NCBI RefSeq assembly: GCF_009718825.1
Contig: NZ_WNHB01000022.1
Coordinates: forward strand, 1 to 55,750
Length of the DNA: 55,750 nucleotides
Source of the DNA: Terrilactibacillus tamarindi
GTDB taxonomy: Bacteria > Bacillota > Bacilli > Bacillales > Sporolactobacillaceae
Direction of reading: 5' to 3'
The first letter of the stretch is position 1; the number at the start of each line of letters is the position of its first letter. Positions 1 through 8,560 of the stretch are shown piece after piece. Position numbers and translations under genes: made by a program. The notes under the pieces were generated by a model that did no database searches, was not told where the DNA came from, and worked only from the letters and a program-made list of their open reading frames with translations.

Positions 1-192
1 CTTATAACGTATTTCAAATCATTTTGTAGCACAAAGGAGCCTAGAAATCATATGATATGGTGAGCGTTAAGATCTGGTACGGTGAATTGTTTTAAATATC
101 GCAATTCATAAAATGGCTCATTCGTTTGTCCCTTTAGTCATTCATTTAGGTGAATCATAAGGGAGATGGAAAAAGAGGGGAGAGACCAATGA
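1..192 (+). other. Upstream region of dpaA, no gene recognised
   Basis: No convincing coding sequence is visible. One frame is open from the window edge to about position 60, but it matches nothing I recognise, and in particular not YmxH, which precedes dpaA in B. subtilis. The last part holds the ribosome-binding site of dpaA (GAGGGGAG near 175-182). DpaAB is sigma-K dependent in B. subtilis, but I could not find a convincing sigma-K promoter here. Confidence 0.4.
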
Positions 193-1092
193 ATGCTTAC
201 GAATAAACACCTTGTCATTTTAGGTGGTGATGCTAGGCAAATCGAAGTCATTGAAAAACTCAATGAACTTGATGCACGTTTGTCTCTTGTTGGATTTGAT
301 CAACTCAATCGACATTTCAACGGGGCATCAAAAGTTGAACTTGAAGAAATTAATCCAAAAGAGGTAGATGGGATTATCCTACCTGTTGGTGGTGCAAAAG
401 AAGATGGTGAAGTAAAGGCCATTTTTTCAGATAAACCGGTTCGTCTTATAAAAAAATGGTTTACAGAAACGCCGGAATATTGCTCCGTATATACAGGTAT
501 ATCAACCCCATATCTTGATGAACTGACATCAGAATGCAAGCGAGAGATGGTCAAACTATTTGAACGTGATGATGTTGCTATTTATAATTCCATTCCTACA
601 GTTGAAGGAACCATCATGATGGTGATTCAACATACGGATATTACGATACATCAATCAAAAGTTGTTGTTCTTGGTTTAGGTAGAACAGGTATGTCGATTG
701 CAAGAGCTTTTGATGCTCTTGGCGCTATTGTAAAAGTGGGTGTAAGGGATCCCGCTCATATCGCAAGAATAACGGAGATGGGCCTAAAACCCTTCTATAC
801 ACGTGATTTGGCCAAAGAGGTACGTGATATTGATGTTTGCATTAATACGGTTCCAGCACCCATCTTAACGAGTGAGGTACTTTCGCAAATGCCCGCCAAT
901 GCCTTTATTATTGATGTTGCCTCTTTACCTGGTGGTACGGATTTTAGATATGCTGAAAAACGTGGGATAAAAGCCATTATAACACCTGGTTTACCTGCAA
1001 TGGTGGCACCAAAAACGGCGGGCCGAATTATTGCTAATGTGTTAGCTGAACTTTTACTTCAAAAGTTTGAAAAAGGGGAGAATAACGCATGA
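193..1092 (+). CDS. dpaA: Dipicolinate synthase subunit A
   Basis: DpaA (SpoVFA) and DpaB together convert dihydrodipicolinate into dipicolinic acid in the mother cell; the product is stored with calcium in the spore core. At 299 residues it matches the family length. The N-terminal part carries the family-typical GGDARQ start. The C-terminal half has a Rossmann-type nucleotide-binding loop, VLGLGRTG, near residues 157-164, and the conserved segments RDDVAIYNSIPTVEGT and PGLPAMVAPKTAG. The ATG at 193 is preceded by a GAGGGGAG site. Its stop overlaps the dpaB start (ATGA), indicating translational coupling. Its substrate precursor is made by dapA, encoded 3 kb downstream. Identification is firm from family-specific motifs and synteny. 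Confidence 0.97.
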   Translation: MLTNKHLVILGGDARQIEVIEKLNELDARLSLVGFDQLNRHFNGASKVELEEINPKEVDGIILPVGGAKEDGEVKAIFSDKPVRLIKKWFTETPEYCSVYTGISTPYLDELTSECKREMVKLFERDDVAIYNSIPTVEGTIMMVIQHTDITIHQSKVVVLGLGRTGMSIARAFDALGAIVKVGVRDPAHIARITEMGLKPFYTRDLAKEVRDIDVCINTVPAPILTSEVLSQMPANAFIIDVASLPGGTDFRYAEKRGIKAIITPGLPAMVAPKTAGRIIANVLAELLLQKFEKGENNA

Positions 1093-1682
1093 ATTTAAAA
1101 GGCAAACGGATTGGATTTGGAATAACAGGGTCGCATTGTACTTATGGAGAAGTCGTACCGCAGATTCAATCATTATTGGATGCGGGAGCGGATGTTGTTT
1201 GTTTTGTCACATATACAGTCAAAAATACCGTAACACGTTTCGGAGATGGAAAGGATTGGGTTAAAAAAGTTGAGGAAATGACAGGGCATGAAGTTGTCGA
1301 TTCCATTGTAAAAGCCGAACCATTTGGACCCAAAACCCCCCTTGATTGTATGGTTATCGCTCCCTTAACAGGAAACTCCATGAGTAAGTTTGCTAACGCT
1401 ATGACTGATTCACCTGTTTTAATGGGAGCAAAAGCGACCCTTCGAAGTCACCGGCCTGTCGTTCTAGGGATTTCAACGAATGATGGTTTAGGTTTAAATG
1501 GTAAAAATATCGCACAATTATTAGTCGCAAAAGATATCTATTTTATTCCATATGGTCAAGATAATCCCGCCCACAAACCCAATTCATTAGTGGCAAGAAT
1601 GTCTCTTCTAAAAGAAACAGTGGAACACGCCCTTGATGGTGAACAAATTCAACCTATTTTAATAGAAAAATTTCGTGATTAA
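1089..1682 (+). CDS. dpaB: Dipicolinate synthase subunit B
   Basis: The 197-residue flavoprotein-like subunit of dipicolinate synthase (SpoVFB). The N-terminus, with GKRIGFGITGSHCTY, is the typical phosphopantothenoylcysteine-decarboxylase-like fold start. MVIAPLTGNSMSKFANAM near residues 91-108 is the FMN-site-like segment conserved in this family. It overlaps dpaA by four bases, so the two subunits are probably made in equal amounts. A hairpin at 1739-1765 follows about 55 bp after the stop and may end the dpaAB transcript. Nothing unusual is visible. Confidence 0.96.
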   Translation: MNLKGKRIGFGITGSHCTYGEVVPQIQSLLDAGADVVCFVTYTVKNTVTRFGDGKDWVKKVEEMTGHEVVDSIVKAEPFGPKTPLDCMVIAPLTGNSMSKFANAMTDSPVLMGAKATLRSHRPVVLGISTNDGLGLNGKNIAQLLVAKDIYFIPYGQDNPAHKPNSLVARMSLLKETVEHALDGEQIQPILIEKFRD

Positions 1683-1738
1683 TCCTCATTCATCTTTTAT
1701 TTTACGTTGTATATGTTAAAATAGAACGTAATTATTAG

Positions 1739-1770
1739 GGAGAAACATCTTTCTCTTGTTTCTCCTTTGA
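1739..1770 (+). terminator. Possible terminator after dpaAB
   Basis: Stem GGAGAAAC (1739-1746) pairs with GTTTCTCC (1758-1765) around an 11-base loop, followed by only three T. This is a weak T-run, so termination may be partial. Just upstream lies an extended -10-like TGTTAAAAT (1714-1722), which could start transcription into asd. Confidence 0.45.
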
Positions 1771-1783
1771 CTTTAAAAATAGA

Positions 1784-1851
1784 TGCAACTTTCTTACTGA
1801 GGGTTTTAACTTAGTTAATTAAATATAGAGTATTACTCTTGTCATGTTGCA
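1784..1851 (+). promoter_or_regulatory. Potentially structured leader of asd
   Basis: A six-base stem TGCAAC (1784-1789) / GTTGCA (1846-1851) encloses two small perfect hairpins, TTAAC-TTA-GTTAA and AGAGT-ATT-ACTCT. The closing stem ends just before the asd ribosome-binding site at 1858-1865. It does not resemble the lysine riboswitch. AT-rich sequence forms such stems by chance, so this is only a candidate. Confidence 0.25.
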
Positions 1852-1872
1852 ATGGATAGGGAGAGATGTTGA

Positions 1873-2925
1873 GTGTATCAATCGAATGGTTTTCATGTTG
1901 CAGTGGTCGGTGTTACAGGCGCTGTTGGAACTCGTATGTTAAAAATGCTAGAAGGTTCACCGTTACCAGTCGGTAAAATAACCCCCTTAGCATCAAAACG
2001 GTCAGTTGGTAAAACAGTTGAGTTTGGCGGTAAAGAATGGGCAATCAAAGAAGCTAAGCCTGAAGCATTTGAATCTGTTCAAATTGCCTTATTCAGTGCA
2101 GGGGGATCAGTTTCAAAAGAACTTGCACCAGAAGCTGTTAAGAGAGGTGCCGTGGTTATTGATAATACAAGTGCATTTCGGATGGACAAAGATACACCGC
2201 TTGTTGTTCCAGAAGTGAATGAAAAAGAATTGTTTAATCACAATGGGATAATTGCTAATCCAAATTGTTCAACTATTCAAATGGTCGCTGCCCTTGAACC
2301 GATACGTTCAGCGTATGGTTTAAGTCGAGTGATCGTCTCCACATACCAAGCTGTATCAGGTGCTGGTGTTTCAGCTATTAAAGAATTAAATGAACAAACT
2401 GAAAAATTTTTAAAAGGGGAAGAAATCACACCAGAAATTTTACCAGTTAAAGGTGACAAAAAACATTATCAATTAGCTTTTAACGCCATTCCACAAATTG
2501 ATTTGTTCCAACCAAACGACTATACGTTTGAAGAAATGAAAATGATAAATGAAACCAAAAAAATTATGGGTGATGACTCCATTAAAGTATCGGCGACTTG
2601 CGTGAGATTACCTGTTGCCATCAGTCATGCAGAATCTGTCTATATAGAAATTGATCGAGATGATGTATCTTCAAGTGATATTAAACAACTTTTGAGTGAA
2701 GCACCTGGTATTGTGCTTGAAGATGATCCAGCTAATCAAATTTATCCAATGCCACTTCATGCTATTGATAAAAAAGAAGTTTTCGTTGGTCGAATAAGAA
2801 AAGATCCTGATGTACCAAATGGTTTTCATCTATGGATCGTTTCTGATAATCTTCTTAAAGGTGCCGCATGGAATTCTGTTCAAATTGCTGAAAGCTTGCA
2901 AAAATTAGGATTAGTTAAAGCTTAA
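1873..2925 (+). CDS. asd: Aspartate-semialdehyde dehydrogenase
   Basis: Reduces L-4-aspartyl phosphate to aspartate semialdehyde with NADPH, the branch-point step toward lysine, diaminopimelate, dipicolinate, threonine and methionine. The 350-residue protein has the nucleotide-binding loop VTGAVGT near residues 14-20 and the catalytic cysteine in NPNCST (Cys132). The start is a GTG preceded by AGGGAGAG at 1858-1865 with a seven-base spacer; the nearby ATG at 1866 is out of frame. It is followed after 18 bp by dapG and then dapA, the usual Bacillus order. The 190 bp before it contain a possible promoter and a structured leader. Confidence 0.97.
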   Translation: MYQSNGFHVAVVGVTGAVGTRMLKMLEGSPLPVGKITPLASKRSVGKTVEFGGKEWAIKEAKPEAFESVQIALFSAGGSVSKELAPEAVKRGAVVIDNTSAFRMDKDTPLVVPEVNEKELFNHNGIIANPNCSTIQMVAALEPIRSAYGLSRVIVSTYQAVSGAGVSAIKELNEQTEKFLKGEEITPEILPVKGDKKHYQLAFNAIPQIDLFQPNDYTFEEMKMINETKKIMGDDSIKVSATCVRLPVAISHAESVYIEIDRDDVSSSDIKQLLSEAPGIVLEDDPANQIYPMPLHAIDKKEVFVGRIRKDPDVPNGFHLWIVSDNLLKGAAWNSVQIAESLQKLGLVKA

Positions 2926-2943
2926 AGAGGGAGCCATCATGAG

Positions 2944-4185
2944 ATGAAAATAATTGTTCAGAAATTTGGCGGTACATCAGTAGCAACGGAAGAGAATCGA
3001 CTAAAAGCCATTGAACATATCTCAAAAGCAGTACAAGATGGTTACAAAGTTGTTGTCGTCGTATCGGCCATGGGTAGATCTGGAGCTCCCTATGCAACAG
3101 ATACTCTGCTCAGTTTAGTCAATGACCATTATATTTCACCTCGTGAAAAAGATTTACTCATGTCATGCGGTGAAATTATTTCTTCGATCGTATTTTCGAA
3201 TTTACTTAAATCTAAAAGAATCGCCTCTGAAGCATTAACAGGAGGTCAGGCAGGATTTTTGACATCTGATATGTTTACGAATGCTAGAATTCTCGATATG
3301 AAAGTCGATCGATTGACATATTTGTTAAGAAAGCTCGATGTTGTTGTTGTAGCTGGTTTTCAGGGTCAAACAGAGACAGGTGAAATAACGACGCTTGGCA
3401 GAGGTGGAAGTGATACGTCTGCAGCAGCCTTAGGTGCCGCGCTTCAAGCTGAATGGATTGATATTTTTACAGATGTTGACGGTGTCATGACAGCGGATCC
3501 TCGGATTGTGAATGATGCCAGGCCACTTTCTGTTTTGACTTACCAAGAAATTTGCAATTTAGCTTATCAAGGAGCGAAGGTGATTCACCCGAGAGCCGTT
3601 GAAATTGCGATGAATGCAAAGATACCTATTCATATTCGTTCAACAATGTCGAATGATCTTGGTACATTAATCACGTCCATAAAAAAGTCCAATTACGGTA
3701 AGGACGTTCAAGAAAGACCCATTACAGGAATAACATATGTGAAAAATGTGACACAAATTCGAGTACAAGCAAAAAAAGATGACTTTGATCTTCATTCCAA
3801 AGTGTTCAAATCGATGGCAGATAAACAAATCAGTGTGGACTTAATCAATATTAGCCCACGGGGGGTTATTTATACTGTCCCTGAAGAAGTAACGGAGATA
3901 GCTACTCAAACATTAAAAGAATTAGGCTACGAACCGATCGTTTTGCCTGGGTGTGCAAAAGTATCTGCAGTTGGAGCAGGCATGGCGGGTGTTCCAGGTG
4001 TAGCATCGAAAATAGTGACCACTCTCACTCAAGCAGGAATTCAAATTTTACAATCTGCTGACTCACATAATACAATCTGGGTCCTTGTCAAACAAAACGA
4101 TATGATAGAAGCTGTTAATACGCTGCACAGTGTGTTTGAACTAGAAAAACAAGATAGTGATGATAGATTAGACCATACGAAATAG
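2944..4185 (+). CDS. dapG: Aspartate kinase I (diaminopimelate-sensitive type)
   Basis: Phosphorylates L-aspartate, the first step of the aspartate family pathway. It has the kinase signature KFGGTSVA at the N-terminus, the GRGGSDTSA loop near residues 153-161, and two C-terminal ACT-like domains (about 265-400) that normally bind the feedback inhibitor. At 413 residues it fits the single-subunit DapG type rather than LysC, which has an internal second start. Position between asd and dapA supports DapG, whose B. subtilis relative is inhibited by meso-diaminopimelate. The SD GAGGGAG at 2927-2933 sits ten bases before the ATG. A minimal out-of-frame ATG-AGA-TGA overlaps the start. Confidence 0.95.
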   Translation: MKIIVQKFGGTSVATEENRLKAIEHISKAVQDGYKVVVVVSAMGRSGAPYATDTLLSLVNDHYISPREKDLLMSCGEIISSIVFSNLLKSKRIASEALTGGQAGFLTSDMFTNARILDMKVDRLTYLLRKLDVVVVAGFQGQTETGEITTLGRGGSDTSAAALGAALQAEWIDIFTDVDGVMTADPRIVNDARPLSVLTYQEICNLAYQGAKVIHPRAVEIAMNAKIPIHIRSTMSNDLGTLITSIKKSNYGKDVQERPITGITYVKNVTQIRVQAKKDDFDLHSKVFKSMADKQISVDLINISPRGVIYTVPEEVTEIATQTLKELGYEPIVLPGCAKVSAVGAGMAGVPGVASKIVTTLTQAGIQILQSADSHNTIWVLVKQNDMIEAVNTLHSVFELEKQDSDDRLDHTK

Positions 4186-4197
4186 GAGATGAGAGCC

Positions 4198-5082
4198 GTG
4201 GATTTTGGGACATTACTAACTGCGATGGTGACACCGTTTGATGATGATGGGAATGTAAGTTACGACAAAGTAACCCAGCTAGTTGAACATTTAATTAAAT
4301 CAAAATCAGAAGGTATCGTTGTTGCTGGGACTACAGGTGAATCACCAACACTCACATTAGATGAGAAGCTGAAACTATTTGAACATGTTGTTAATGTTGC
4401 GGGTGGACGTGTAAAAGTTATAGCTGGAACAGGGAACAATAACACAAAGGAAACCATCGCTTTTTCTAAAAAAGTAGAAGCTCTTGGTGTGGATGCCCTC
4501 ATGCTTGTTGCCCCTTATTATAGTAAACCCAATCAAAAAGGGTTATATGAACATTTTAAAACGATAGCGGAAAATGTTACGAAAGAAGTTATGATATACA
4601 ATATTCCAGGTCGATCATCTGTGAATGTTAGTGCCGAAACAATTATAGCTTTATCTAAAATAAAAAATATTACGTCAGTCAAAGAAGCCAGTGGAAATTT
4701 GGATCAAATTGCCACAATTATTGAAGGAACAGATGACGATTTCTATGTGTATAGTGGCGATGATGGTCTTACACTGCCTATTCTTTCTGTTGGAGGTCAC
4801 GGGGTTATTTCAGTGGCATCGCATGTTATAGGTGAACAAATGAGAGAAATGATCGACTTATTTAAAGTTGGTCAAAATGAAAAAGCAGCAAAAATTCATT
4901 TATCTATACTTCCGCTTATGCGTGAACTATTTAAAGCACCTAATCCTGTGCCAGTTAAAACCTTATTAAATCGACAAGGAATTGATGTAGGTAGTGTTCG
5001 GTTACCTATGGTCAATTTAACTGAAACAGAAGAGAAAGAATTGTTAGACATAGCTAGTAAAACCCTACAACCATTAGCCTAA
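4198..5082 (+). CDS. dapA: 4-hydroxy-tetrahydrodipicolinate synthase
   Basis: Condenses pyruvate with aspartate semialdehyde; the product feeds both diaminopimelate/lysine synthesis and, through DpaAB, spore dipicolinate. The TIM-barrel protein shows AGTTGES, the catalytic tyrosine in MIYNIPGR and the Schiff-base lysine in VKEASGN. I chose the GTG at 4198 because AGGAG at 4184-4188 lies nine bases upstream. The ATG at 4189 directly abuts that site and would add three residues not seen in relatives. The protein is 294 residues, as expected. It is the last gene before a strong terminator. Confidence 0.95.
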   Translation: MDFGTLLTAMVTPFDDDGNVSYDKVTQLVEHLIKSKSEGIVVAGTTGESPTLTLDEKLKLFEHVVNVAGGRVKVIAGTGNNNTKETIAFSKKVEALGVDALMLVAPYYSKPNQKGLYEHFKTIAENVTKEVMIYNIPGRSSVNVSAETIIALSKIKNITSVKEASGNLDQIATIIEGTDDDFYVYSGDDGLTLPILSVGGHGVISVASHVIGEQMREMIDLFKVGQNEKAAKIHLSILPLMRELFKAPNPVPVKTLLNRQGIDVGSVRLPMVNLTETEEKELLDIASKTLQPLA

Positions 5083-5101
5083 AAGTTCATTTAATTAGAC
5101 A

Positions 5102-5187
5102 AAAGGACTTTACTCCAAATATAGAAAACCCTGAGCAAAAAAGTTTTCTTCCTTTTACAAGGAGATTTGGAGTTAAGTTCTTTTTTG
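5102..5187 (+). terminator. Long-stem terminator after dapA
   Basis: An imperfect stem of about 18 pairs (5102-5120 with 5165-5182) is followed by a T-run at 5181-5186. The loop contains a second hairpin, GAAAAC/GTTTTC. It probably ends the asd-dapG-dapA transcript. Confidence 0.75.
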
Positions 5188-5205
5188 TGTTCTATAGAAA
5201 GAAAA

Positions 5206-5286
5206 AAGTGAAACTTAGTTATCCCCTATTTAAGAAGGCTCGTTTACACTCATTACCGGTCAATCCTTGCCGTTAATGCGGAAACA
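5206..5286 (+). repeat. Dispersed intergenic element, copy A
   Basis: Begins with AGTGAAACTTA and ends with TTGCCGTTAATGCGG, the two ends shared by seven elements in this window. Its middle includes GCTCGTTTACACTCATT, which closely matches GCTCGTTTATGCTCATT in copy C. This shows that the two descend from a common longer form. It is the most diverged of the larger copies. Confidence 0.65.
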
Positions 5287-5408
5287 ATGGATGTTAACCT
5301 ACTTCTCTGACAAGCGTTTTGAATTCGTTTTTATGCCTTGTTGATTCAAATAACATGACATCTCCAACTGATGAGGCAAAGATATTTTTTGTAAAAAGGT
5401 GATAGAAG

Positions 5409-5438
5409 TTGTACATTGAATGAGGATTTGGGTATAAT
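5409..5438 (+). promoter_or_regulatory. Sigma-A promoter for rnjB
   Basis: -35 TTGTAC at 5409-5414 and -10 TATAAT at 5433-5438, separated by 18 bp and about 65 bp before the rnjB start. Confidence 0.65.
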
Positions 5439-5503
5439 AAAGTCAATGATTAGTTCGGGTTGTTCGGATTGATGGCTGCTATAGAAAATAGGAGGAATAC
5501 CCA

Positions 5504-7171
5504 TTGTCAAATTCTAAATCAGACGAAGTGAAGATTTATGCAATGGGCGGCGTTGGCGAATTAGGAAATAACATGACAGTCATTGAAGTGAATGATGATA
5601 TATTTATCATTGATGCAGGACTTATGCATCCACATGAGGATATGCTAGGAATCGATACAGTCATTCCTGATGCAACATATTTAATAGAAAATAAGGAGCG
5701 TGTTAGGGGTATTTTTCTAACACATGGTCACCAAGTTCATATTGGAGGTCTTCCTTACCTATTAAGAAAGTTAAATGCTCCCGTTTATGCGACTAAATTT
5801 ACCTTGGCACTCTTAAAAGAAAAATTAAAAGAATTCGGAAAGGGTAAAGGAAAGGATAAGTTTGTAACGATTGAACCTGGAAGAAGTTTGAAATTAGGTT
5901 TTCGAAGAATTTCTTTTTTTAGGACCAATCATAGTGTCCCTGATTCAATTGGAGTGGCAATTTATACTTCCCAAGGGGCAATCGTACATACTGGTGATTT
6001 TAAATTTGATTATACACCGGTTGACGGGAAAAAGGCGGATATCAGCAAAATGGCTCGTATTGGAGACCGAGGCGTACTTTGTTTACTTTCAGATAGTAAA
6101 AACGCTGAAATACCAGGAAAAACGGATTCAGATGCCGTTGTTGGAGCCAATTTAAGAGATCTTTTCTATGTTGCAGAAGGAAGAGTTATTGCATCCTTAT
6201 ATGCTACAAATATACATCGAATTCAACAATTTATTGATGCAGCAGTTTTGAATGATCGTCAAGTCGTTCTTGATGGTCGTTATTTAGAACGGATTGTATC
6301 AATTGCTATAAAGCAGGGATATTTATCAATTCCAGAAAATACATTCATTACTTGGGATGAAGCAAAAAAACAAAACGATAGTGACATAGCCATCTTAACA
6401 ACAGGACACGCTGGTGATCCAGTATCATCCATGACTCGTATTGCTAATCATGCACATAAACGAATTACACCCAAACAAAATGATTTATTTATATTTGCTG
6501 CATCCTCGACCCCATCAAATGAAAAAATCGTGACGAAAGCGATCGATGAGTTAATGCGGATGGGTGTTCACGTCATACATGGCAAACGTGTTCATGTATC
6601 AGGTCATGGAGCACAAGAAGAATTGAAACTCATGCTGCAATTAATGAGACCAAAATATTTTGTTCCCATACATGGTGAGTTTAAAATGCTCATTGCTCAT
6701 CAAGAACTAGCTATTCAATCAGGTGTTCCAAATCATCACATCTTTTTATTAGATAAAGGTGATGTCGTTGAATTTAATGAGGGAACAGCAAGACAAGCAG
6801 AAAAAGTCCCAGCTGGTCATCTTTTGGTTGACGGTCTTGGAGTAGGAGACGTTGGGAATATTGTTCTCAGAGACCGAAGACTTCTCTCCCAAGACGGGAC
6901 GCTTGTCGTGGTTGTCACACTTGGTAGACAAACAAAGAAAATCTTATCAGGACCTGAGGTCATTACACGTGGATTTGTTTATGTACGAGAGTCGGAAAAA
7001 TTAATTGAAGATGCGAGTCAAATTGTGTCTGAAGTGATTTCTCAATCATTAACAAAGAATGTTTCTGAGTGGTCGTCTTTAAAGAATGGGATACGAGATG
7101 TATTAAGCAAATATTTATACGAGAAAACCAAACGCCGTCCAATGATATTGCCAATTATCATGGAAATATAA
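5504..7171 (+). CDS. rnjB: Ribonuclease J2
   Basis: RNase J proteins are metallo-beta-lactamase/beta-CASP nucleases that mature and degrade mRNA from the 5' end; J2 works in complex with J1. The 555-residue length is exact for the family. The chain has an N-terminal beta-lactamase fold, a beta-CASP domain, and a C-terminal domain with RDRRLLSQDG and ITRGFVYVRES. The metal-site motif reads HGHQVH instead of the HGHEDH of active J1 enzymes, and the LSDSTNAE box reads LSDSKNAE. This supports J2 with weak or no catalysis. The TTG start has AGGAGG eight bases upstream. Position after dapA and before tepA matches B. subtilis rnjB (ymfA). Confidence 0.93.
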   Translation: MSNSKSDEVKIYAMGGVGELGNNMTVIEVNDDIFIIDAGLMHPHEDMLGIDTVIPDATYLIENKERVRGIFLTHGHQVHIGGLPYLLRKLNAPVYATKFTLALLKEKLKEFGKGKGKDKFVTIEPGRSLKLGFRRISFFRTNHSVPDSIGVAIYTSQGAIVHTGDFKFDYTPVDGKKADISKMARIGDRGVLCLLSDSKNAEIPGKTDSDAVVGANLRDLFYVAEGRVIASLYATNIHRIQQFIDAAVLNDRQVVLDGRYLERIVSIAIKQGYLSIPENTFITWDEAKKQNDSDIAILTTGHAGDPVSSMTRIANHAHKRITPKQNDLFIFAASSTPSNEKIVTKAIDELMRMGVHVIHGKRVHVSGHGAQEELKLMLQLMRPKYFVPIHGEFKMLIAHQELAIQSGVPNHHIFLLDKGDVVEFNEGTARQAEKVPAGHLLVDGLGVGDVGNIVLRDRRLLSQDGTLVVVVTLGRQTKKILSGPEVITRGFVYVRESEKLIEDASQIVSEVISQSLTKNVSEWSSLKNGIRDVLSKYLYEKTKRRPMILPIIMEI

Positions 7172-7173
7172 AT

Positions 7174-7207
7174 GAAAAAGAACGTCACATAAGTGATGTT
7201 CTTTTTC
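7174..7207 (+). terminator. Terminator after rnjB
   Basis: Near-perfect 15-bp stem GAAAAAGAACGTCAC (7174-7188) / GTGATGTTCTTTTTC (7193-7207) with a four-base loop; the T-run is part of the 3' arm. Confidence 0.85.
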
Positions 7208-7424
7208 GTGTGGGTCGGCTTAAATATAGATACATAATCAAGTTTTAGAGAACATCATTATTTTTGACTCATTGATGTAACCCTCTTTGCATGAGCCATC
7301 TTTCAATTCATTCTTTTGAAGTAGAGAAAACGAGGTCCTAAGAAATATATAAAATAAAAATTTGTATCAAATAAGAGACTCCTTCTCATACTAAGAAAAG
7401 TGATAAATAAAGGAGTTGGAGAAT

Positions 7425-8165
7425 ATGTCTGATGAAGAATTGGAGAAGGAGATTGAAGTCGAAGTTAACCATCCTTCAGAACAAAACGAGATACTTAATC
7501 AAATACAAAAGTTAGGTCAAATGAAAGCTCCTGAACAACCCGTTTCAAATATCCATTGTTTAACGATCATAGGACAAATTGAAGGTCATTTGGCCCTTCC
7601 TCCAAAAAACAAAACAACAAAATATGAACATCTCATTCCTCAATTAGTAGCAATCGAGCAAAGTAAGCAAATAGAGGGCCTTTTAGTTATCCTTAATACA
7701 GTTGGTGGCGATGTTGAGGCGGGACTAGCTATTGCCGAAATGATTTCGACATTATCAAAGCCAACGGTCACCCTTGTAATGGGAGGATGTCATTCTATTG
7801 GTATTCCAATTGCTGTTGCATCTAATTATTCTTTTATAGTTGAGAGTGCTTCTATGATCATTCATCCTGTTCGATTAACTGGGATGGTTATAGGCGTACC
7901 ACAAACATTCGAATATTTAGAGAAGATGCAGGATCGCATTACTAATTTTGTGGTCAAAAATTCTAAGATTACTGAAGAGCGATTCAAAGAACTGATGTAT
8001 AGTCGAGGCAATTTAACTCGAGATATAGGAACGAATGTCATTGGAGAAGATGCAGTGAAGTATGGTCTTATTGATGGCATTGGTGGATTAGGCAAGTCAT
8101 TAATTAAATTGAATGAATTAATTTCTTTTTATAAAGGCAAGTCAGATGAGCAGGTGGTACAATGA
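7425..8165 (+). CDS. tepA: ClpP-like translocation-enhancing serine protease TepA
   Basis: TepA (YmfB) is a cytoplasmic ClpP-fold protein; in B. subtilis it has been linked to protein secretion and degradation of small spore proteins. The crotonase-like core runs from about residue 40 to 230. It contains the nucleophile serine in [11 protein letters not shown], the candidate histidine in IHPVRLTG, and the highly conserved [11 protein letters not shown] and [10 protein letters not shown] segments. The ATG at 7425 is nine bases after AAAGGAG (7409-7415); an upstream in-frame TTG directly abuts that site and is unlikely. The 246-residue protein overlaps the next gene by four bases. Confidence 0.93.
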   Translation: MSDEELEKEIEVEVNHPSEQNEILNQIQKLGQMKAPEQPVSNIHCLTIIGQIEGHLALPPKNKTTKYEHLIPQLVAIEQSKQIEGLLVILNTVGGDVEAGLAIAEMISTLSKPTVTLVMGGCHSIGIPIAVASNYSFIVESASMIIHPVRLTGMVIGVPQTFEYLEKMQDRITNFVVKNSKITEERFKELMYSRGNLTRDIGTNVIGEDAVKYGLIDGIGGLGKSLIKLNELISFYKGKSDEQVVQ

Positions 8166-8410
8166 TATTGTACACCATCTATCCTGAAGAAGTGATATTT
8201 AGTGATACGGAACCTAAAAGTAATAATCAAATGACATTAAATATTCAAGGTGTTACGCTGGTTGTAGAAGTTGAAAACCAAAATCAGTTAAAAATAATCC
8301 GGCTCATTAGTTCAAATCCTCAAGACTTTTTGGATGAACGATTTCAACCTGGTGAACAAGTTGTGATGAAACCTTTACTGCGCTCAAAAAATAATGGCCT
8401 TTCGTATTAG
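8162..8410 (+). CDS. ylzJ: YlzJ-like small protein
   Basis: An 82-residue protein that begins [13 protein letters not shown] and has a short beta-rich pattern ending near [12 protein letters not shown]. It fits the YlzJ-like family (about 70 residues in B. subtilis), which has no established function. It overlaps tepA by four bases (ATGA), so it is surely co-translated with it. The position between tepA and spoIIIE is the B. subtilis arrangement. A copy of the dispersed repeat begins a few bases after its stop. Confidence 0.85.
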   Translation: MILYTIYPEEVIFSDTEPKSNNQMTLNIQGVTLVVEVENQNQLKIIRLISSNPQDFLDERFQPGEQVVMKPLLRSKNNGLSY

Positions 8411-8413
8411 ATA

Positions 8414-8482
8414 AGGTGAAACTTCAATCAGTGAGGGTTTTCATCATCCCCCACTAATTACTTACCGTTAATGCGGGAGAAA
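8414..8482 (+). repeat. Dispersed intergenic element, copy B
   Basis: Starts with GGTGAAACTTCAATCAG three bases after the preceding stop and ends TTACCGTTAATGCGGGAG. It keeps the first hairpin of the full element (GTGAGGG paired with CCCCCAC) and lacks the second hairpin entirely. Confidence 0.7.
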
Positions 8483-8560
8483 AATGAATGATAACAGGTT
8501 AATCGGTTTGACGACCTTTTAGCCTTTTATTATTCACCCAAAATGTCAGAGGTGATAAAA

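Larger units (their letters stand above)
5083..5503 (+). other. Gap between dapA and rnjB
   Basis: This 421-bp stretch holds a terminator (5102-5187), one copy of the dispersed intergenic element (5206-5286), a sigma-A promoter (5409-5438) and the rnjB ribosome-binding site. No further gene is visible on either strand. Confidence 0.7.

Noticed and set aside
1-60. C-terminal end of an upstream gene in frame 1
   Set aside because: About 19 open codons that match no family expected here; too short to support.
1683-1872. Lysine riboswitch upstream of asd-dapG-dapA
   Set aside because: The region is too short and lacks the conserved core motifs of the lysine aptamer; only small unrelated hairpins are visible.
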